From: Chrysaora quinquecirrha
Lineage: Eukaryota > Cnidaria > Scyphozoa > Semaeostomeae > Pelagiidae
DNA length: 64,000 bases
Direction of reading: 5' to 3'
Assembly (NCBI GenBank): GCA_014526335.1
Contig: JACTAT010000032.1
Coordinates: 5,692,465 to 5,756,464, forward strand
Part shown: piece after piece, positions 33,201 to 48,200 of the stretch
Layout of the letters: the number at the start of each line of letters is the position of its first letter
How positions within the stretch are numbered: the stretch's first letter is position 1
Notes under the pieces: generated by a model
Told to the model about the DNA's origin: nothing
The model's database searches: none
What the model saw: the letters and a program-made list of their open reading frames with translations, nothing else
Made by a program: the position numbers and the translations under genes

Positions 33201-36200
33201 ATGGCCGGTGGTTTTTAATAATCGATGGATAATCACTATTGTGGTGGGTTATTATGCTTGCTGTGGTGAGTTCTTTTGCTTTGTGTGGTTGAAACGCCCT
33301 GCTGTGGTCAGCTTTTTTGTTTTTTGTGGTGGGATTTATGCTTGTTGTGGTGGCTACAGACCACTGTGGTGAGGGCATTAGCTTCATGTGGTGGATGAAC
33401 ACAACTCGCAGCTGGAAGAGAAAGTTTAGAGAGTTTTATAAATGCTGGCATTCTTAGACTGTGTTCAGTTCTGAAACAGAGTCGACAGGTACAAGAAGCA
33501 AATTAAGCAGCATGCGACAAAAAGGCATACCAATGCCGAACATTCCAGATGGTGAAACCGCTGCTGAAGAAATACCGATGGAAACAACTGCAGCCGCAAA
33601 AGATTACAAGTTCGAATGTGCTACTTGTGGGCGAAAATTCCCACGGAAAGATACACTAAAACGCCATGAAATAAAACACAGTGGGGAGAAGACGCCTTAC
33701 TTCTGTGAAATATGCAAGAAGTATTTTAGAGGAAAATGGGAACTTAGTCGACACGATGCAGTTCACCAACAGAAAGTTTATCACTGTGATATTTGCACAG
33801 TAGAGTTTCCATCGAAAAGAGCTCTTGTCAGTCATAACGTTAGTATTCATGGGGCTAGCAGAGAGGTGAATGAGAATTCCGCTAGGTATCCTTGCCATCT
33901 TTGCAAGAGAAGATTTTCTAACAAGTATGGGTACGAAGGACATCTACGAAAACATAAGAAGGACGATGTAAACATTGATGTTGATGTGGGAGATATAAGC
34001 TGCCAAAAGTGCGGGAAGATGTTTACCTATCAACAAAGCCTAACACGACATGATAAGATATGTTGTTCTAAAAATCACCAAAAGCAGTTCATCTGTTCTG
34101 ATGTTCCCTGCGGAAGAAGTTACACTGACATGAAGGGCCTAGCCGTCCACGTGAGAACCGTGCATGAGCGAATATTCTACACCTGCCACTGTGGAAAATC
34201 ATACAGCTACACAAGTGGGCTGTGGAAACACAAGAAAACTTGCAACATTCCTGCTGAAGAAAACATTGCTGAAAGTCCAGTACAAACGATGGCTGCTGAA
34301 AGAATCAAAGCTGAACCTACTGCTTATCCCAAGCTAGATAGCGCTTATGAAGGAGTGTCTACTATACATGAAATCAAACAAGATGATAAAGGTAATTGAA
34401 TTCACAGGCTCTGGCTTTCAGCGGAATGCCACAGAATTAAAAAGAGGGATTTGTATGTAGAGGTCAAGTGTACCTTGCGGGAATACTTGCGAAATTTTGT
34501 AAACGTTACTTCTTGTATTACTTTCTACTTGTATAAACTTTTCATTTCATATCTCAAAATGTATCGATTTTTGGCATAAATCGTTAAAACTGCTGACTCA
34601 GCACGCTGTTTGTCGCGATTTAATTGGATAGATTTATAACTGGTTTTCTAATTTCAAAATGGTGAAGCAATGTGTTTGTGAGCATAGGCGAAAATAATAT
34701 ATTCCTTGGCCTTGGAAAGAAAGACGAGGAAAAATAAAGATATTCTAATTCTAAAATATATTTTATGAGTTCACAGATTACGTTATGGTTAAATTCGGAC
34801 TTGAGGGGGTTGATTACTAGCGGTTGATAGAAGTTAGAAAAGTCTAATATATCTAATGCAAACAATACGGACGAACACGACGGTTGGCTATGCCTAGGCC
34901 GTAGTAGGCCGGAGAACGGCGTATACTTTGGTTCCGAAATGCAAAGAGGTAATGACTTAAAAGACTGCCAAAAAAGAATTGAAAACTACAGGGGTGACAA
35001 AAGTATAAGGTTTGCAAGAAAAATGTTATTTTGGACCAGCAAACGCCAAGGCCAATATTCAATCAGTTGTGATCACGTGAAAAACATTTTGATCACATGA
35101 AAACAAACAGGCCCTCGGTGGAGACTGCCGATTCATGATTCAATGCCTTCAAGATTATTAAGAATTAATCTAAAGGAGCTGCTTCTAGTGAGAAACTCTG
35201 CTGTTGACCGCGAGTCATGATGTCCAATATAACTGTAATATGTATTTTCTATGAGAGCCCTATACGACTCGGCCCTATACTCCTAAGGAGAAAACTAATT
35301 GTATTAAACACACATAGAAACATAGTTACCCTATTTCTTTGAATACAAGCCACTTCTTAGGCCCTGGCCAAACGATCAAACATTTTTGGTCCGAAATATC
35401 AAATTTGCTTTACAATAAATGTTTGATCGTTTTGCCACGTCCAAAAACATAGCTTGAATAGTAAAAGTAACAAAATTTGTGGTGTGATGTTATTGAAAAA
35501 GTTGAAAAAGAATTTTTTGCTTGGTGCAAATGCAATGGTGGTCACTGTCCATATTATTACCCTATGGTCAGGGCCGCAACTCTGTTTTGCAATCTGATTG
35601 GCTGAAAACGTTCGAATGTGACGTAATGATAGGCATTATTATCCGGTAATGCCCGCTAATCACGTCAAACGTTCGATATTTTTGGGTTTAGAACGTAGCA
35701 CCAAATGGCTTCGTTGTAATGGTTTAAAACAAACAAGAGTTTCGTAATTATTAGGGATCTTGACCATGCCCTGTCTATAGGGTAATAAACCATATAATAA
35801 CTGTTTGTGCTCGGTTTTGTACTGACGGCTTCGGGTTATTATTTTCTGGTATTGCCCTCAGAAACAGTCATTATGGGCTTTAAATGAATTATGTATTACA
35901 AACCTGTGAGTATGCAAACTCAAGACCAGTAATTGAGAAGAGGACTTCTCCTGACGTTATGATGATATACTGTGGTATTTGCCATAGAATGCAGATAGGA
36001 CGCGGAGAGACATCAGCGTAGTTCAGAATTTGTAACTGTAAAGAGATTGAGTATAACATGAAACAAATCTAACTAATAAAAATCACCAAAACTTTCGTAT
36101 TATGTTGAAGAATATGAAAACGATGACATGAAATCTATAATCAAGGTTTAAATTTTTGAGGCAATTCTGAAAAAGTACGGTTGGATTCCTTATTGCCCAG

Positions 36201-39200
36201 CCGAGCCCCTATCCCAGCTCAATAATGGATATTTTGCTTCCATCACATCAGTAGTAACCGACCCATCATACAGGCAACAAGATGCTATTAATTCCGTGCA
36301 AAAGTGACAAACATTGAATAGGGTTGGGGGAGGGCAAACGCATAGACCCCAAATCAATACGACTGGGCACATGTTCTTACAAAAAATGTGTATTAATCAA
36401 AAAGTTCTTTGCATTTTCGTAATTAAAAAAGCGATCCCAAAAACCTAACCTAAATTCAAAGACCATTGAAGTGGAAATTGCCTATCAGGTTCTTTTAGAG
36501 CGAATCAGCGATTTGCTTCGCTTTTTTGATTCTACGAAGACGTGGAACCGAAGCAATAAAAGCTCGCCTCATTGCTACGAAAGTCAATTTTCACGTAACC
36601 CAAAGACGCACCAAGAAACAACAACGAAAACCGAATTGAGCAGAGAACATTTTGTTGCTTCGCTAGTCGAATTGCTACGAAAAGCTTGATTCAGTCAGTA
36701 AAAGCAAAGTAGCTTCGCTACTGCAATGAAAAGAATGCTACAATGTCGAATTACACTTTTGCATCGCTCCAAAAGAGCGCAACCATAGAATACTAATGAT
36801 CTACATAATGGAAAACATAAAAAACCTGATCTGACCTTGTCTTTATTTGCATTTGACTGGATAACCACTGTATATATTCCTCCACTTCCAAATGTCAATT
36901 TTTTCTAAAGAAAGGAAAGTCAAGTTGAAAGCGGATCCTGTTTTTCTGGGTACAAAAGTAATCAAGAGAATCTGAGAGAGAAAGCAGAGGGACAGAAAGT
37001 GATGAAATCAATGGTAGGGAGCAGACCCAAAAAGTTGAGGAAATACCCCCCACACCCCCAGGAGCAAAGATTAAAAGCAGCAAGTAACGATAAGGCTAAC
37101 TTACAGGGAATAGACAAGGCTAAGGCAGCGCATTTTAAAAATAGCCTATTCAATCGCGTTGAATTTGGAAGCAAGTTAAGCTATGGCTAAACTAGGAGAC
37201 ATGTCGCGCGCGACACTGTATTCAGCCTGTCTCCCAGGGTGGCTAAACATGCGAGTGATAAGCGAGCAACATGTCCCCTGAGTCAATTGCATGTCGCGGA
37301 GACAAGAAATGTTTCTGCTGTTTCTGGGAGACAACGAGGGGACATCAATGTCGCGCGCGACATGTTCCCTAGTTTACCCAGGCCTTTTGTCACGGCAATG
37401 ATTCTTTGCACTGACAAAAGAGACTTGGAGTTAATTGTCTATTACCAGAGGACAATAGTTTACTTATGGTATCTGAGAGCAACTGGCCCGTGTCAGCTTT
37501 AACCTTGTCGATAACTTTTAAGATTAAAAAAGAGTTGGATAAGTGTTTTGATAACTCAAGTGAATTAAGAAACTTAGAATTTTTACCCAGGCAGCTGCAT
37601 GGAGAAAGACAAATAAGAACATAAGCATTTCTAAGAAAATAAGCATTTCTAATATTGAAACTTGCAAACAACACCCACCTTGGCCAATTCTTTTTGTGTT
37701 CCTCTTGCTAACACTTTTACGGTGTAACTGAAAACGGAAAAAAAATACACAATGCACACTTTTTTCATAAGAATACAGTCTACAAAAATATTGAGGCTCA
37801 AAATCGCTGAAATTTAAGAATTATTCAAGAATAATGCCAGGCTCAAGCTTAAAGAAACACATTTTTCTTATCTCTATTGTCGCGCTGTGTGCGCTGTATA
37901 TATGTTTTACAATATACATTGCACTGCATTGGTTTGGTGAGATTGACTGAGTCGAAATAGTACTTCTAACTGTAGATTAAGTTTTTTATCATAAAATGGT
38001 AAATGAAAAAGGTTTGACTTCTTTCTCTTGATCTTTAGGGAGATGGTAACATTGTAAATAAAGAATAATTTAAGAATATTTTTAGGCTCAAAATCGAAAA
38101 ATCTAAGAATAATCGAGGCTCGGCAAAAATTAAGGTATTCTTATAAGTGTGTAGTGCTTTTCAGCAAGAAAATTATTTCCTCCATCAAAAATTTCATGAC
38201 ATTATAAGTTCCTTACTGTCTGTTGTTTCACTTGATAGATTATTGTACAAAAACAAACGCATGACACAAATACAAACAAAAATAAACAAGTCTGGGCTTG
38301 ACCCCCCTTGACAGCGACAGATTTCTGCTGCCCAACAACACCTGATTGACCGCTGCAAGATAACGTCAGTCAGTGTATGTGCAGTCCAACTCGCATATGT
38401 CCGGTTTATCAAAAGTCGGATAAAAAAATACGAATCTATTAGTACCAGATTCATTTACCATTGGAAATCTTTATTCGCGTAATTAAGACCTAAATCGGAT
38501 TATTTTTCTCGGTTCAGAGAAATCGAAAAAAGAGTGCTAGACGAAAAAACTTTTAAGAATTCCCCATGATTCTTGCGCTGTTCATAGCAATAAGTTATTA
38601 CTTTAAGCCATGCTCATATTGACCTACGATACGATAGAACTAACGCAAACTAGTTGTAACTGCTATAGTATCTCGACATGTCAACAACTAGTCACAACTT
38701 ATAAGAAACAGTTGGTCGCCGTCGCGAAAGCGCTCAGGTCGACTGCGATTGACGGGAGGAATAAGTTGTCAATAAATCGCACGTATCTAGAACATGCCCA
38801 ACTTTCTGGAACTTTGCGCCGACTAGTTTCCGTCTAAAAGGAACTAGTTTCCAAGGTTGACAACAAGGTCGCATTTAGGTCTGAAAGGGATAAGTATACA
38901 AACCTTTTAGAGTTGAATTTGTGGTATTCATAGTCAGTCAAGGGACTCAGATCGAATTTAGTCGTCTTGTTGACTGACACAGTTATCTCATCTCTGACAT
39001 TGCCACCAACATGCACGAATCGCACGAAAGCACGCATTTTTGATAACGGGGTCACTTGGTCTTGCATCTAAGGAAAAAAGTTTATATTAGGTTAAACTGT
39101 CACAAATACCAAAGTATATCTATTCAGCAGCCAAACATTTTACCGATATACACTCATCTTTTTAGAATGAAAGAAACCACGTATAAGAAACTACACTAGC

Positions 39201-42200
39201 TCCAACCTCGTTCCCAATCGAGTTTTCTCAAAATCCCAAACGTCAAATCGATTTGGGCCCAGGCACATGCCGCAAATATCTGCCAAAATATTTGCAATTT
39301 TGGCCTAGGCATCCAAACAAGATGTAGATTCCGAAAACAGATGCTCTGGGCAAGGAAATCACAAAGAAATTCGTCAAAAATATCAGGAAACATGCTGATA
39401 CTTGATATCAGGAAACCGTGCTGTGTGTAGCATCATTTGGTTTTATATAGTCTTTTTCACATAGTTTTAGACCTATTTCGGTCCGATGCTTTGTTGGAAT
39501 CGTGACGTCACTTTATTGATCCTATTGTTGCATGGTAATAGCTGAAGTAGCGAAAATTCGCGTCGCACTTTCACAAATAGCATGTTCAACAAGGCAATCG
39601 GTCATAATTTAGTGTTGCAATAGCGTTGCAATAAAATTTCAAAAGAAGAAAAAAGCCGAAAAATTTTACATGTCAATTCCTATTTGTTGATTGGAAAATG
39701 AGAAAAGTTGTACGAAACTCAAAGTTTTAAGTTATTATTTATATTTTTCAATTCCTTCCAAACATGCAACTTTAAAGACTACAGAACAAGAAACTACCTC
39801 GACTTGCAAATCCAAAGAACTAGGCCTGAATATACGAAACGTAGTTTCATTTTTCTGCCACTAAAGTTTGGAATGAGATCCCAGTCAGTATTAGAACAAG
39901 TGATTCTCTAACTGGCTTCAAACAAGGTCTCAAAAACGTCTTTCTCAACACATAGTACCAAATATGACCCCATGGAAGAGAAGCACTACTGTTAGGTTAA
40001 CTCAGGTAAATTTATTTTTATTAGCTATTTGGAAAACTTGGAATGTATATGCTGAAAGAGTATCGTGTCTAAAGATTGACAAAAAAGACTGGTAAGATTT
40101 CTGAATGCCTTGTTTTTAAAACAATTTGAGCTTTTTAAACGGCAGAATAAATTCCATACCTGAATCGGAGTAAGTGCACTGTGGTTAAGACCAATGACAA
40201 GGGTATATGTAAAATGCTCATCTATCTTGACGTCATACTTGGATTCTAGAGTTTGTGGGCAGTTCACAGTTTTGATATCCAGTGACTTTAGCTGTTTTGG
40301 AACTGCAAAATATTCTGTACCCTGCAAAAATAAAAAAAAATGAGAATGAAGCTTAGCCCTTACTAAAGAGTTGGCTTTAGGCCCTGCCCAAATGATCAAA
40401 CATTGTTGGCCAAACATTAGAGCCAAACAATGTTTGACCGTTTGGCCAAATCATATAAAATCATTGCTCGCTAGCGATTTTTCTTACGTCAAGCAAAAAT
40501 GTTTTGAACTTTATCCAACACAACGCTCAACACATTTTGCTATTCTTGTTTGTCAACCAATGATTTGAGGGCCTCTAATAAATTGACTAAAAAGAAACCT
40601 TTAAAGCCATGGCCAAGAGATTATTCAATGTTTTTGAAACATTTCCAGATTTGATTGCCAAACACAATGCTTGACCAGCGACATCACAAAACACTGCTCA
40701 TTGAAAATTTTTTTGCTTGATAGAAGTATACAATGATTTTCAGTTTTTTGAAGTTTTCAAAACATTGCCACATCCTGCTTGTCAAAGAATGTTTATGACG
40801 TGGCCAAACGGCCAAACATTGCTTGTAATAAAGAAAATTTCAAATGTTTGACGAACAATGTTTGCTCGTTTGGCCACTGTCTTAGCCTTTAAATAAATCA
40901 AATGTTAAGTAATCCATATTAAATGAACACCATTTCTTTAATTATCTTACCGTTTGCTGTTTTAGATTGATTTCCTTTTGCTTCAGCTTAGAATTGCTCA
41001 CTGAAATGGCGCAAGGTACTGCGTTGATAACACGGAAATTTGCAAAGCCAGTGGCAGGCATTTTGGCAACAGATGAAGATTTCTGCAAAGATAAAAAAAA
41101 TATCAAAACACCGTCTACGAATAGAACTTTATTCAGCGAACTGGGATTGAATGTATGAAACAATGTTTCTAGTCTCTCCCTGAAGACAATGTTGATGAAG
41201 CCTTGTCACATCGGCAGGCAAATTTACTTTTTCCAAAAACGCAAGATTTAATAGAGAAATTGATTTGGAAACAATTTCTCTGTGAAATCTGCGAAATCTT
41301 CTAGTTCTGGAGTCAGGAGAGTTAAAAAAGAACTCAAATAAGAAGCTTCAAGAAGCAGTGATACTGTCATCATTAACAAGCCCTGGCTTCACTTACTTCC
41401 ATGGTAGTTTGTAGAACTCCAGCAATAACAAATGACAATGCAGTCAGGAACATACCAACACTCATTCTCTGCAAGGGTCTGAAAGAAAAACAGTAAAGAA
41501 TTTAATTTCACTGTCTTTATTCCTTGCTTGAAAAAGGGTAGGGCTCTGTTGAAAACTCTTTTGCTGTCTTGAAAATTTTAAGTATCTCCATTCGCGAAGT
41601 TTCAACACAGTAGACAAATTAAGTTATCTTTGGCTGAAGAAGGGGGGGGCGTTTATTAGAGACGGGCGTATATAAGAGATTGGGTTTCTATTAAATTTGT
41701 CAATATTTTAGGGGCGTTTATTGGAGACGGGCGTATATAAGAGATTGGGTTTCTATTAAATTTGTTAATATTTTAGGGGCGTTTATTGGAGACGGGCGTT
41801 TATCAGAGCATTTACGGTATGTTTTCAAGGATAAAGAACGTAATTCGAAAAAGATTTTCTTGGATCTCTGGGCCAAATAGTATTAACCTTACTTGGATGC
41901 CACATCGAGGAAGGTTGCAGAAAATAAAGGAGTGGAAACACAACTTAGCAATGTTTCTCTGTGCCTTCTTTTTCATGATCTGGATAAGAGCGGAATAGGC
42001 TACTCTTTTCAAAATTCCAACGACAGAATGATGAATACATGCTTTAATGACTTACTTCGTTAGAAGCTTGCACTTATTTGCAAGTGGGTAGACAATGGTT
42101 TCAAAAAAGGGAATGAGGATCATGACAAATACTGGATTCAATGCCTGAAAAAAAAGAACATTTTTTTCAATGAACAGAATCTCAGGACATATTCAAAATA

Positions 42201-45200
42201 TGAAAACACAGTGAACATTTAGACTTATTACCCGAGTCTGAGTAATCGCTCATCAAGCCGAGACTATTTCAAACCGAGATCACTCAATTCTAAAGTTTGA
42301 GCGCCCAGCGATCCAGCTCAACAGCGATAACCAGGATCTGGTTCGGGTAATAAGTCTATGAACCCTCCATGGAATGGATCCCTGTTAAATAGGCAGTCAG
42401 AGAACATAAGGAATATGGAATTTAGTAGAACTGGCTACGTAAATGTTGAAGTTTTTTGTGCACTAGATTTGAATCGATTTCGAAAGAATCTCATCATTCA
42501 TTTTATTTGCCTGGTTATTTGCTCAATTCTTCTTTGCATATAAAAGGCGTAGTTTAAATGCTCCAGTTTTTCTTACCTGTAGCTGATCAGGTTTTAGTGT
42601 CCCAAAAACACCCTGAAACAAAAAAAATCAAAAATCATCTTTTCAAACGCGTATGAAGCCCTATGGTGCTTGGTGCTTTGGTTGTTTATCAGCGCAAAAT
42701 GGCTCTCAAATTCATTGCAAATTTAAGCTGAAAACATATATTTAACAGCACTTCTTCATCAGCCTGTGTACAGCAGCCTGTAATCTTTGCACAGCAACGT
42801 TTTGAAGCTGCATGCAGGCAATTTTTTATTAGGGTGACTTAAAAACTGAAAACGATCAATATACATCTTTTCAACTAAGCGCCCTCGTTTTCAAAAAATT
42901 TGAAAATTGTGTCACAGAAACATTTCGCCATCAGATTCGAATTCAGCACCTTCGTTTTAGTGGTTGGGCAAAGTTTTACGCTTCTAGTCCTTACAATGTT
43001 TATTTTGTAGCGATTTAAAGTTTGAAAAGTTATAAGGGATTTGACCGTGAAAAATGACTGAGGGTGTAAAATTTCACCATGAAGGATTTTTCACTGTCAA
43101 ATCCTTTATAGATTTTCAAACTTTTCATTGCTCTAAAATCAACATCTTAAGGAATAGAAGCGTAAAAATTTGCCTCTACACTAAAATTAAGATGCTCAAT
43201 CTGAATCTTGGGTCAAAATATTTGTACGAACAAATTTTCGCAAATTTTGAAAACAAGGGCTTTTTGTTGAAAAGGTGTATTGCCACTTGCAAGGAATCAT
43301 ATATGGTAAAGGGTAACGTTGTTAACACAATCTGCATATTTATCAAAGCAATTTAAATAATACCCTTTTCTATACGCGAACTTACAATGTCACCGTTCAT
43401 TTCCATGGCCTGCAGAGTCCACCTTGAACCCTAAAACGAGGCAAAATAAATAGATAGTGAACAAAAGCAAATCTACGAAAGACTTCAGAATTGAAATTTT
43501 TTAGAATTTCAAGATATCGAGTTTTCGATGCAAAAATTGAATACAGCATCCACAACTTCGCCTAGGTACAAGGTTTCACTGTCCTACGCCTTGCATTATT
43601 GATAATGAGCGTGAAAAGTTCTCAATTCTATAAGGGCTTTGACCGTGAAAAGTAAATAGGGCCTAGGGGTGAAACTTCGACCCCGAGTGGACTGAGCCCT
43701 TATAAAATTGTTTTCTTTGAATACTCATAAAGTCAATAATAGCTACAAGCGCTAAGAAAGTAAGTTTTACACTTGGGACTAAATTATGGATGCTTAATGC
43801 GAATACAGTTTTGGCTATATATCGTAAGTTTTTTCAGGAAGCAACTACTAAAATTACTTTTTGTGGTAATGTGACTTAAAGGCAATATGTCCAATGATTG
43901 GCTCTTATGGTGCTAATTTCGATGACCATTAAAATATCATTGGCCAATATGCACAGTTGAAAATCCTTTCTTTTTTCTGGATTCGAAATAGAAAGAGAAG
44001 TGAACTAGAGCAAATCTAATGTATTTTGTTACTTAAAACTGATGATGATCAGCCCTACTTTGTTAAGAAGAACCCTGTAAAATCCTTGCACATGGAAGGC
44101 TGCACTTGCTGTGCTTTATTAGAATATCGTTAACCAATAGTGATCGGGACAGCTTTCCTTAACTTTAATATAGAAATACTGAAGTGTACTTTAATAAGTA
44201 AGAGCCAGCAGCTTTTTCTCAGCCTGCGTTTCTCTTTCTTTGGACAGAATTTTCACCAACGTATCACCATCTACACTTCTCAACAATATATGTATTTAAG
44301 GATGTGTTAACTTGACTCACCTGTTGGTCGAATAGTGTCCAAAAAGCTGGCAATGGTAAAAACATAAACAGAACTTTGAACAGTGCTTTTATATCTGATA
44401 TCAACGTTGCCTGTTTGGGTAATAAAAAAAACGATTATTTCATACAACTGGCATAATCAGTTTTTGGGTATTTTTAAATAGCAACAAATGAAAGTTACGA
44501 CAGCGCTCACACGAGAGAAAAAGATACGGGTCCGAAAGATCTGTACCTTGCAGGTACGATATGGGTCGGATATGGGTATACGATTTCGCTGCTTTAACAC
44601 GGGAACAGATCGGGGACAGATCCAAATGGATTCGCTTAATTAGCGTACAAACAAGAAAATGCGCGTGTAACCGTTTAAACGAAAACCGTTGACGTTTTCG
44701 TGTTCAAGAGGAAACATTAATGGTCAAGAATAGGAGAATAATTCAGAAATAAGTAACATTTTCTCGCTTCAAATATATGAATTCGTTTGGGGTCGTTTAA
44801 GGGTCCGGCTAGAATAAACATATTCAACCATATTCAACTAGATCACCGAATGAATTCATATTTTTAAAGTAGAAAAATGCAAGAATGGTTTAGGTATACA
44901 TTAAGGAGTATTAGTGTACACTAAGGACTGCAGATTAATGTTGATAAGACAGAGTGCATCTGCATCGGCGACCAGAGGGCAGTCACCTCGATGAGCGGGA
45001 CGCCAATCAAGAAGGTTAAATACTTTCAATACCTGGGTGCGTGGATTAGGAAAACAGACAATGATGTCAAGGTGAGAATTGCGAAAGCATGGTCGGGGCA
45101 CAACAAGATGAAATGCATCTGGAGATCTGGATTAGACCGCAGCATCAAGATAAACTTCTTTAGAGCATCAGTTGAAAGTATGCTCTTGTATGGCTCAGAG

Positions 45201-48200
45201 AGCTGGACCGTCACAGAAGCCACTTCTAGGAAACTGGATGGAGCTTACACTAGACTTCTGGGAGCAACCTTGAACATCATCTGGACAGAGCATTGTAGGA
45301 ATGCTGACCTTTATGGCAACTTGCCCAAACTGACCGATACAATCCGATCACGGAGACTGTCATTTGTGGGTCATATCTGGAGAAGCAATGAAGTGGCACG
45401 AGATCTCCTTTTCTGGAAACCCACCCATGGAGAACAAGGCAGAGGAAGACCAGCGAAAACCTATACCCAGCAACTCACGGAGGACACCGGCATGGAGGAG
45501 CAGGAAATGAAGGCGATGATGGTCGACCTTGAGAGGTGGAGAAGATTCATCATGCTTAGTCGGGGATAACCCGACTAAGTAAGTAAAGTAAGTAAGTAAG
45601 TAGGAGTGTATGTTTTGCTTAGGCATGAACTAATTTTGAAGATCTGAGCCCTTACGGTTCTCTTATGAGGCACTGTAAGGCTATGACACCCATTTACGAA
45701 GCTAAATTTTAAAGGAGCGGAAAGGTGGAAGGAATCGAACAACCAGTCAAATTGCTCTACCAAAATGTCCTGCAATCTAATTGGCACGACAAAACGTTGT
45801 CGAACAAGACGAATTTTGGGTCTCTAAAATTACAAGTCGTTTGTTTTGGCGTCCAGCAACTCAAATCAATAGCCAAATTATAAACGGCTTGTATATCGAG
45901 TCTAATGGTCACCCTCCTATACCAGCCATTGTTTTCTGTAAAGCCTAAATCGTATTTTCTCTACAGCCTTAATCGGGAATAGCTTTTATTAGTATCCTGC
46001 AAACAAAAATGGACCTGAATTTTAAAAGCTTGATTTGACTGTGATAAAAGTTGGATCGCACAAACAAAATTTCATCTCAACTCCACGCAAACATATTTAT
46101 GGATGTATTTAAATGCAAAGCAAAACGAATCTCAGAGAAATTTCTCTAAGAGGGCATCTTTGAAATGTTATATAGTAGCATGGAGAAGCATTTCTGTATT
46201 AAAGATTGAGGAGTAATTAAATAAACATACTTGGAGTAATTTTGCCAAGAAGCAAAAACAACCAATTTGAAAGTGTAAAACAGTGGCTAACCCGTGCATG
46301 AGAAATAACCAGAGTTCAAACTTACATCATATTTGTCATCAGCCCAATCCATCCAATGATTCTTCCTCACACCTTGGCCACAATTTGCAATTTTCCGTTT
46401 GAGAGCATGCTGAAAGAAAGAAAAACAACTTCATTTAATTCCAGACAGAAAAACCGAAGAACATAGGTTTTTCATTCCACGATTTCCATTCCCGGACTTT
46501 CTCCACTCTAATTCCCAGATTGTCATTCTCTGGCTATCATTATAGTAATAAAAAAATTAGGAACAGCAACTTCGTTCTTGTCTTTTTTTTAAGCAGAAAA
46601 GTCGAAAATTCAACCGAAATGCACAAAATACTTGCAAATACTAATGCATGTCGGCAAAGTAAATGGAAATGTAAAAACTTACGATACTTAAATAGACCCC
46701 GTTAATACCCTATACAAAATCAGCCAAATGACGCTATGGAATTGCTATTTGACTAGTTTAACCAGCTAGCATGGACTTGAATGGGACACTGCTCGTTCTT
46801 ATGTGTACAAGAATTAGTTGCTTCAATTGAACATAAACCTTGTCTTGTCACCTAGACAAATAAAACCCCCGTGCAATATCGTCCAAAGCCCCCCCCCCCC
46901 CAAACTGAGGGTGAAGGTGATATGATGCATTTAGCACCAGTCACTAGGATCTCAGTAGTTGGTTAACTAATTAAGACCTCGACCATGGCTGTGACGCTAC
47001 CGTAGCTTGGGCTCAAACCCCAACCTCACTGAGCTTCTGCCACCACGACAGCTATATTAGACTACAGCTGACATCCGCTATCTCGAACATTCGCTATGTC
47101 GAACGATTTTCCATTTCCTCTCGTTTTGGTATAAGGGTTTGTATAGAAAAATCATCCGCTCTCTCGAACCCCGTTATCTCGAACATTCGCTGTCTCGAAC
47201 CATTTTCGATTTCCCATGGAGAAAACCTGCTCTTTATCTCGAACTTGGCCAAATTTTCTGCTGAACTGGATAAAGAGACAGGCTGAGTTCGTATAAGTTC
47301 GCCTAGCGGAGAGGGAATGGCAGCAGCTAAGTGATATGCTGCCCATGTATTGAATAGATGAAGCTGTTCTCTTTCGAGATGTGCTGCATCGCCATTACCT
47401 CAATTTCACCGATAGTAGGGATGAAAGCAGATGAGCCTTGAATACTAGGTAAAAAATACCAGACTTGTTTGATGAAATTTGGGATCAGTAACCCATCCTG
47501 TTAATAGGGGTTCCTTTTCTGACTTAAAAACTATATTTTTTATATTTATATGGGTCATCCGTTATTTCGAACATTCGCTATCTCGAACAAATTCCAGTTT
47601 CCCTTGAGAGTTCGAGATAGCAGATGTCAACTGTATGACTCCACAGCACTTTCAAGCAATCAGCTGCTCTGTTATGCAAATAAAACCTCGCAGTTTAGTT
47701 TCGATATGGTTTAGATAGATTAAGATTGACAAGAAAAATGCTCTTTCATTAACCAAAAACGAGGAAAGTATGTGTGCACTTACGCCAACAGCTTTTGTGA
47801 CTTCAACGACGACATTGCCTTCTGGTGGATATCTTTTGTACAAAGGAGTTCCCAGTACAAATACGAATATTGATACAATCATCAGAATAGCTGGTACACC
47901 AAATGCTAATGGATAACATCCGTACCCAAAACACTGCACATCACCTGAAATACAATAAATAGTGCAGGTATTTTAAGGTAAAGACATTGGTGTAATGTAG
48001 ACTTATCGCATTTTGTTCCAATCATTAAGTTCAATGAAGACAAGTCCCAAATCACACAAGACTCAACAACAACATAAAGAAAATGAAAGTAGGTCAGAAA
48101 ATAACGTGGCTTAAGAACTTCGAAAACGAAGTAGAAGAAATAAAAATATCTTCTGATGAGAACCTAGACTTATTAACTTCCTCCCACTCTTTCGGAAATG

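Noticed and set aside
45026..45626. Minus-strand ORFs over the LINE
   Set aside because: Antisense shadows of the clear reverse-transcriptase-derived frame.
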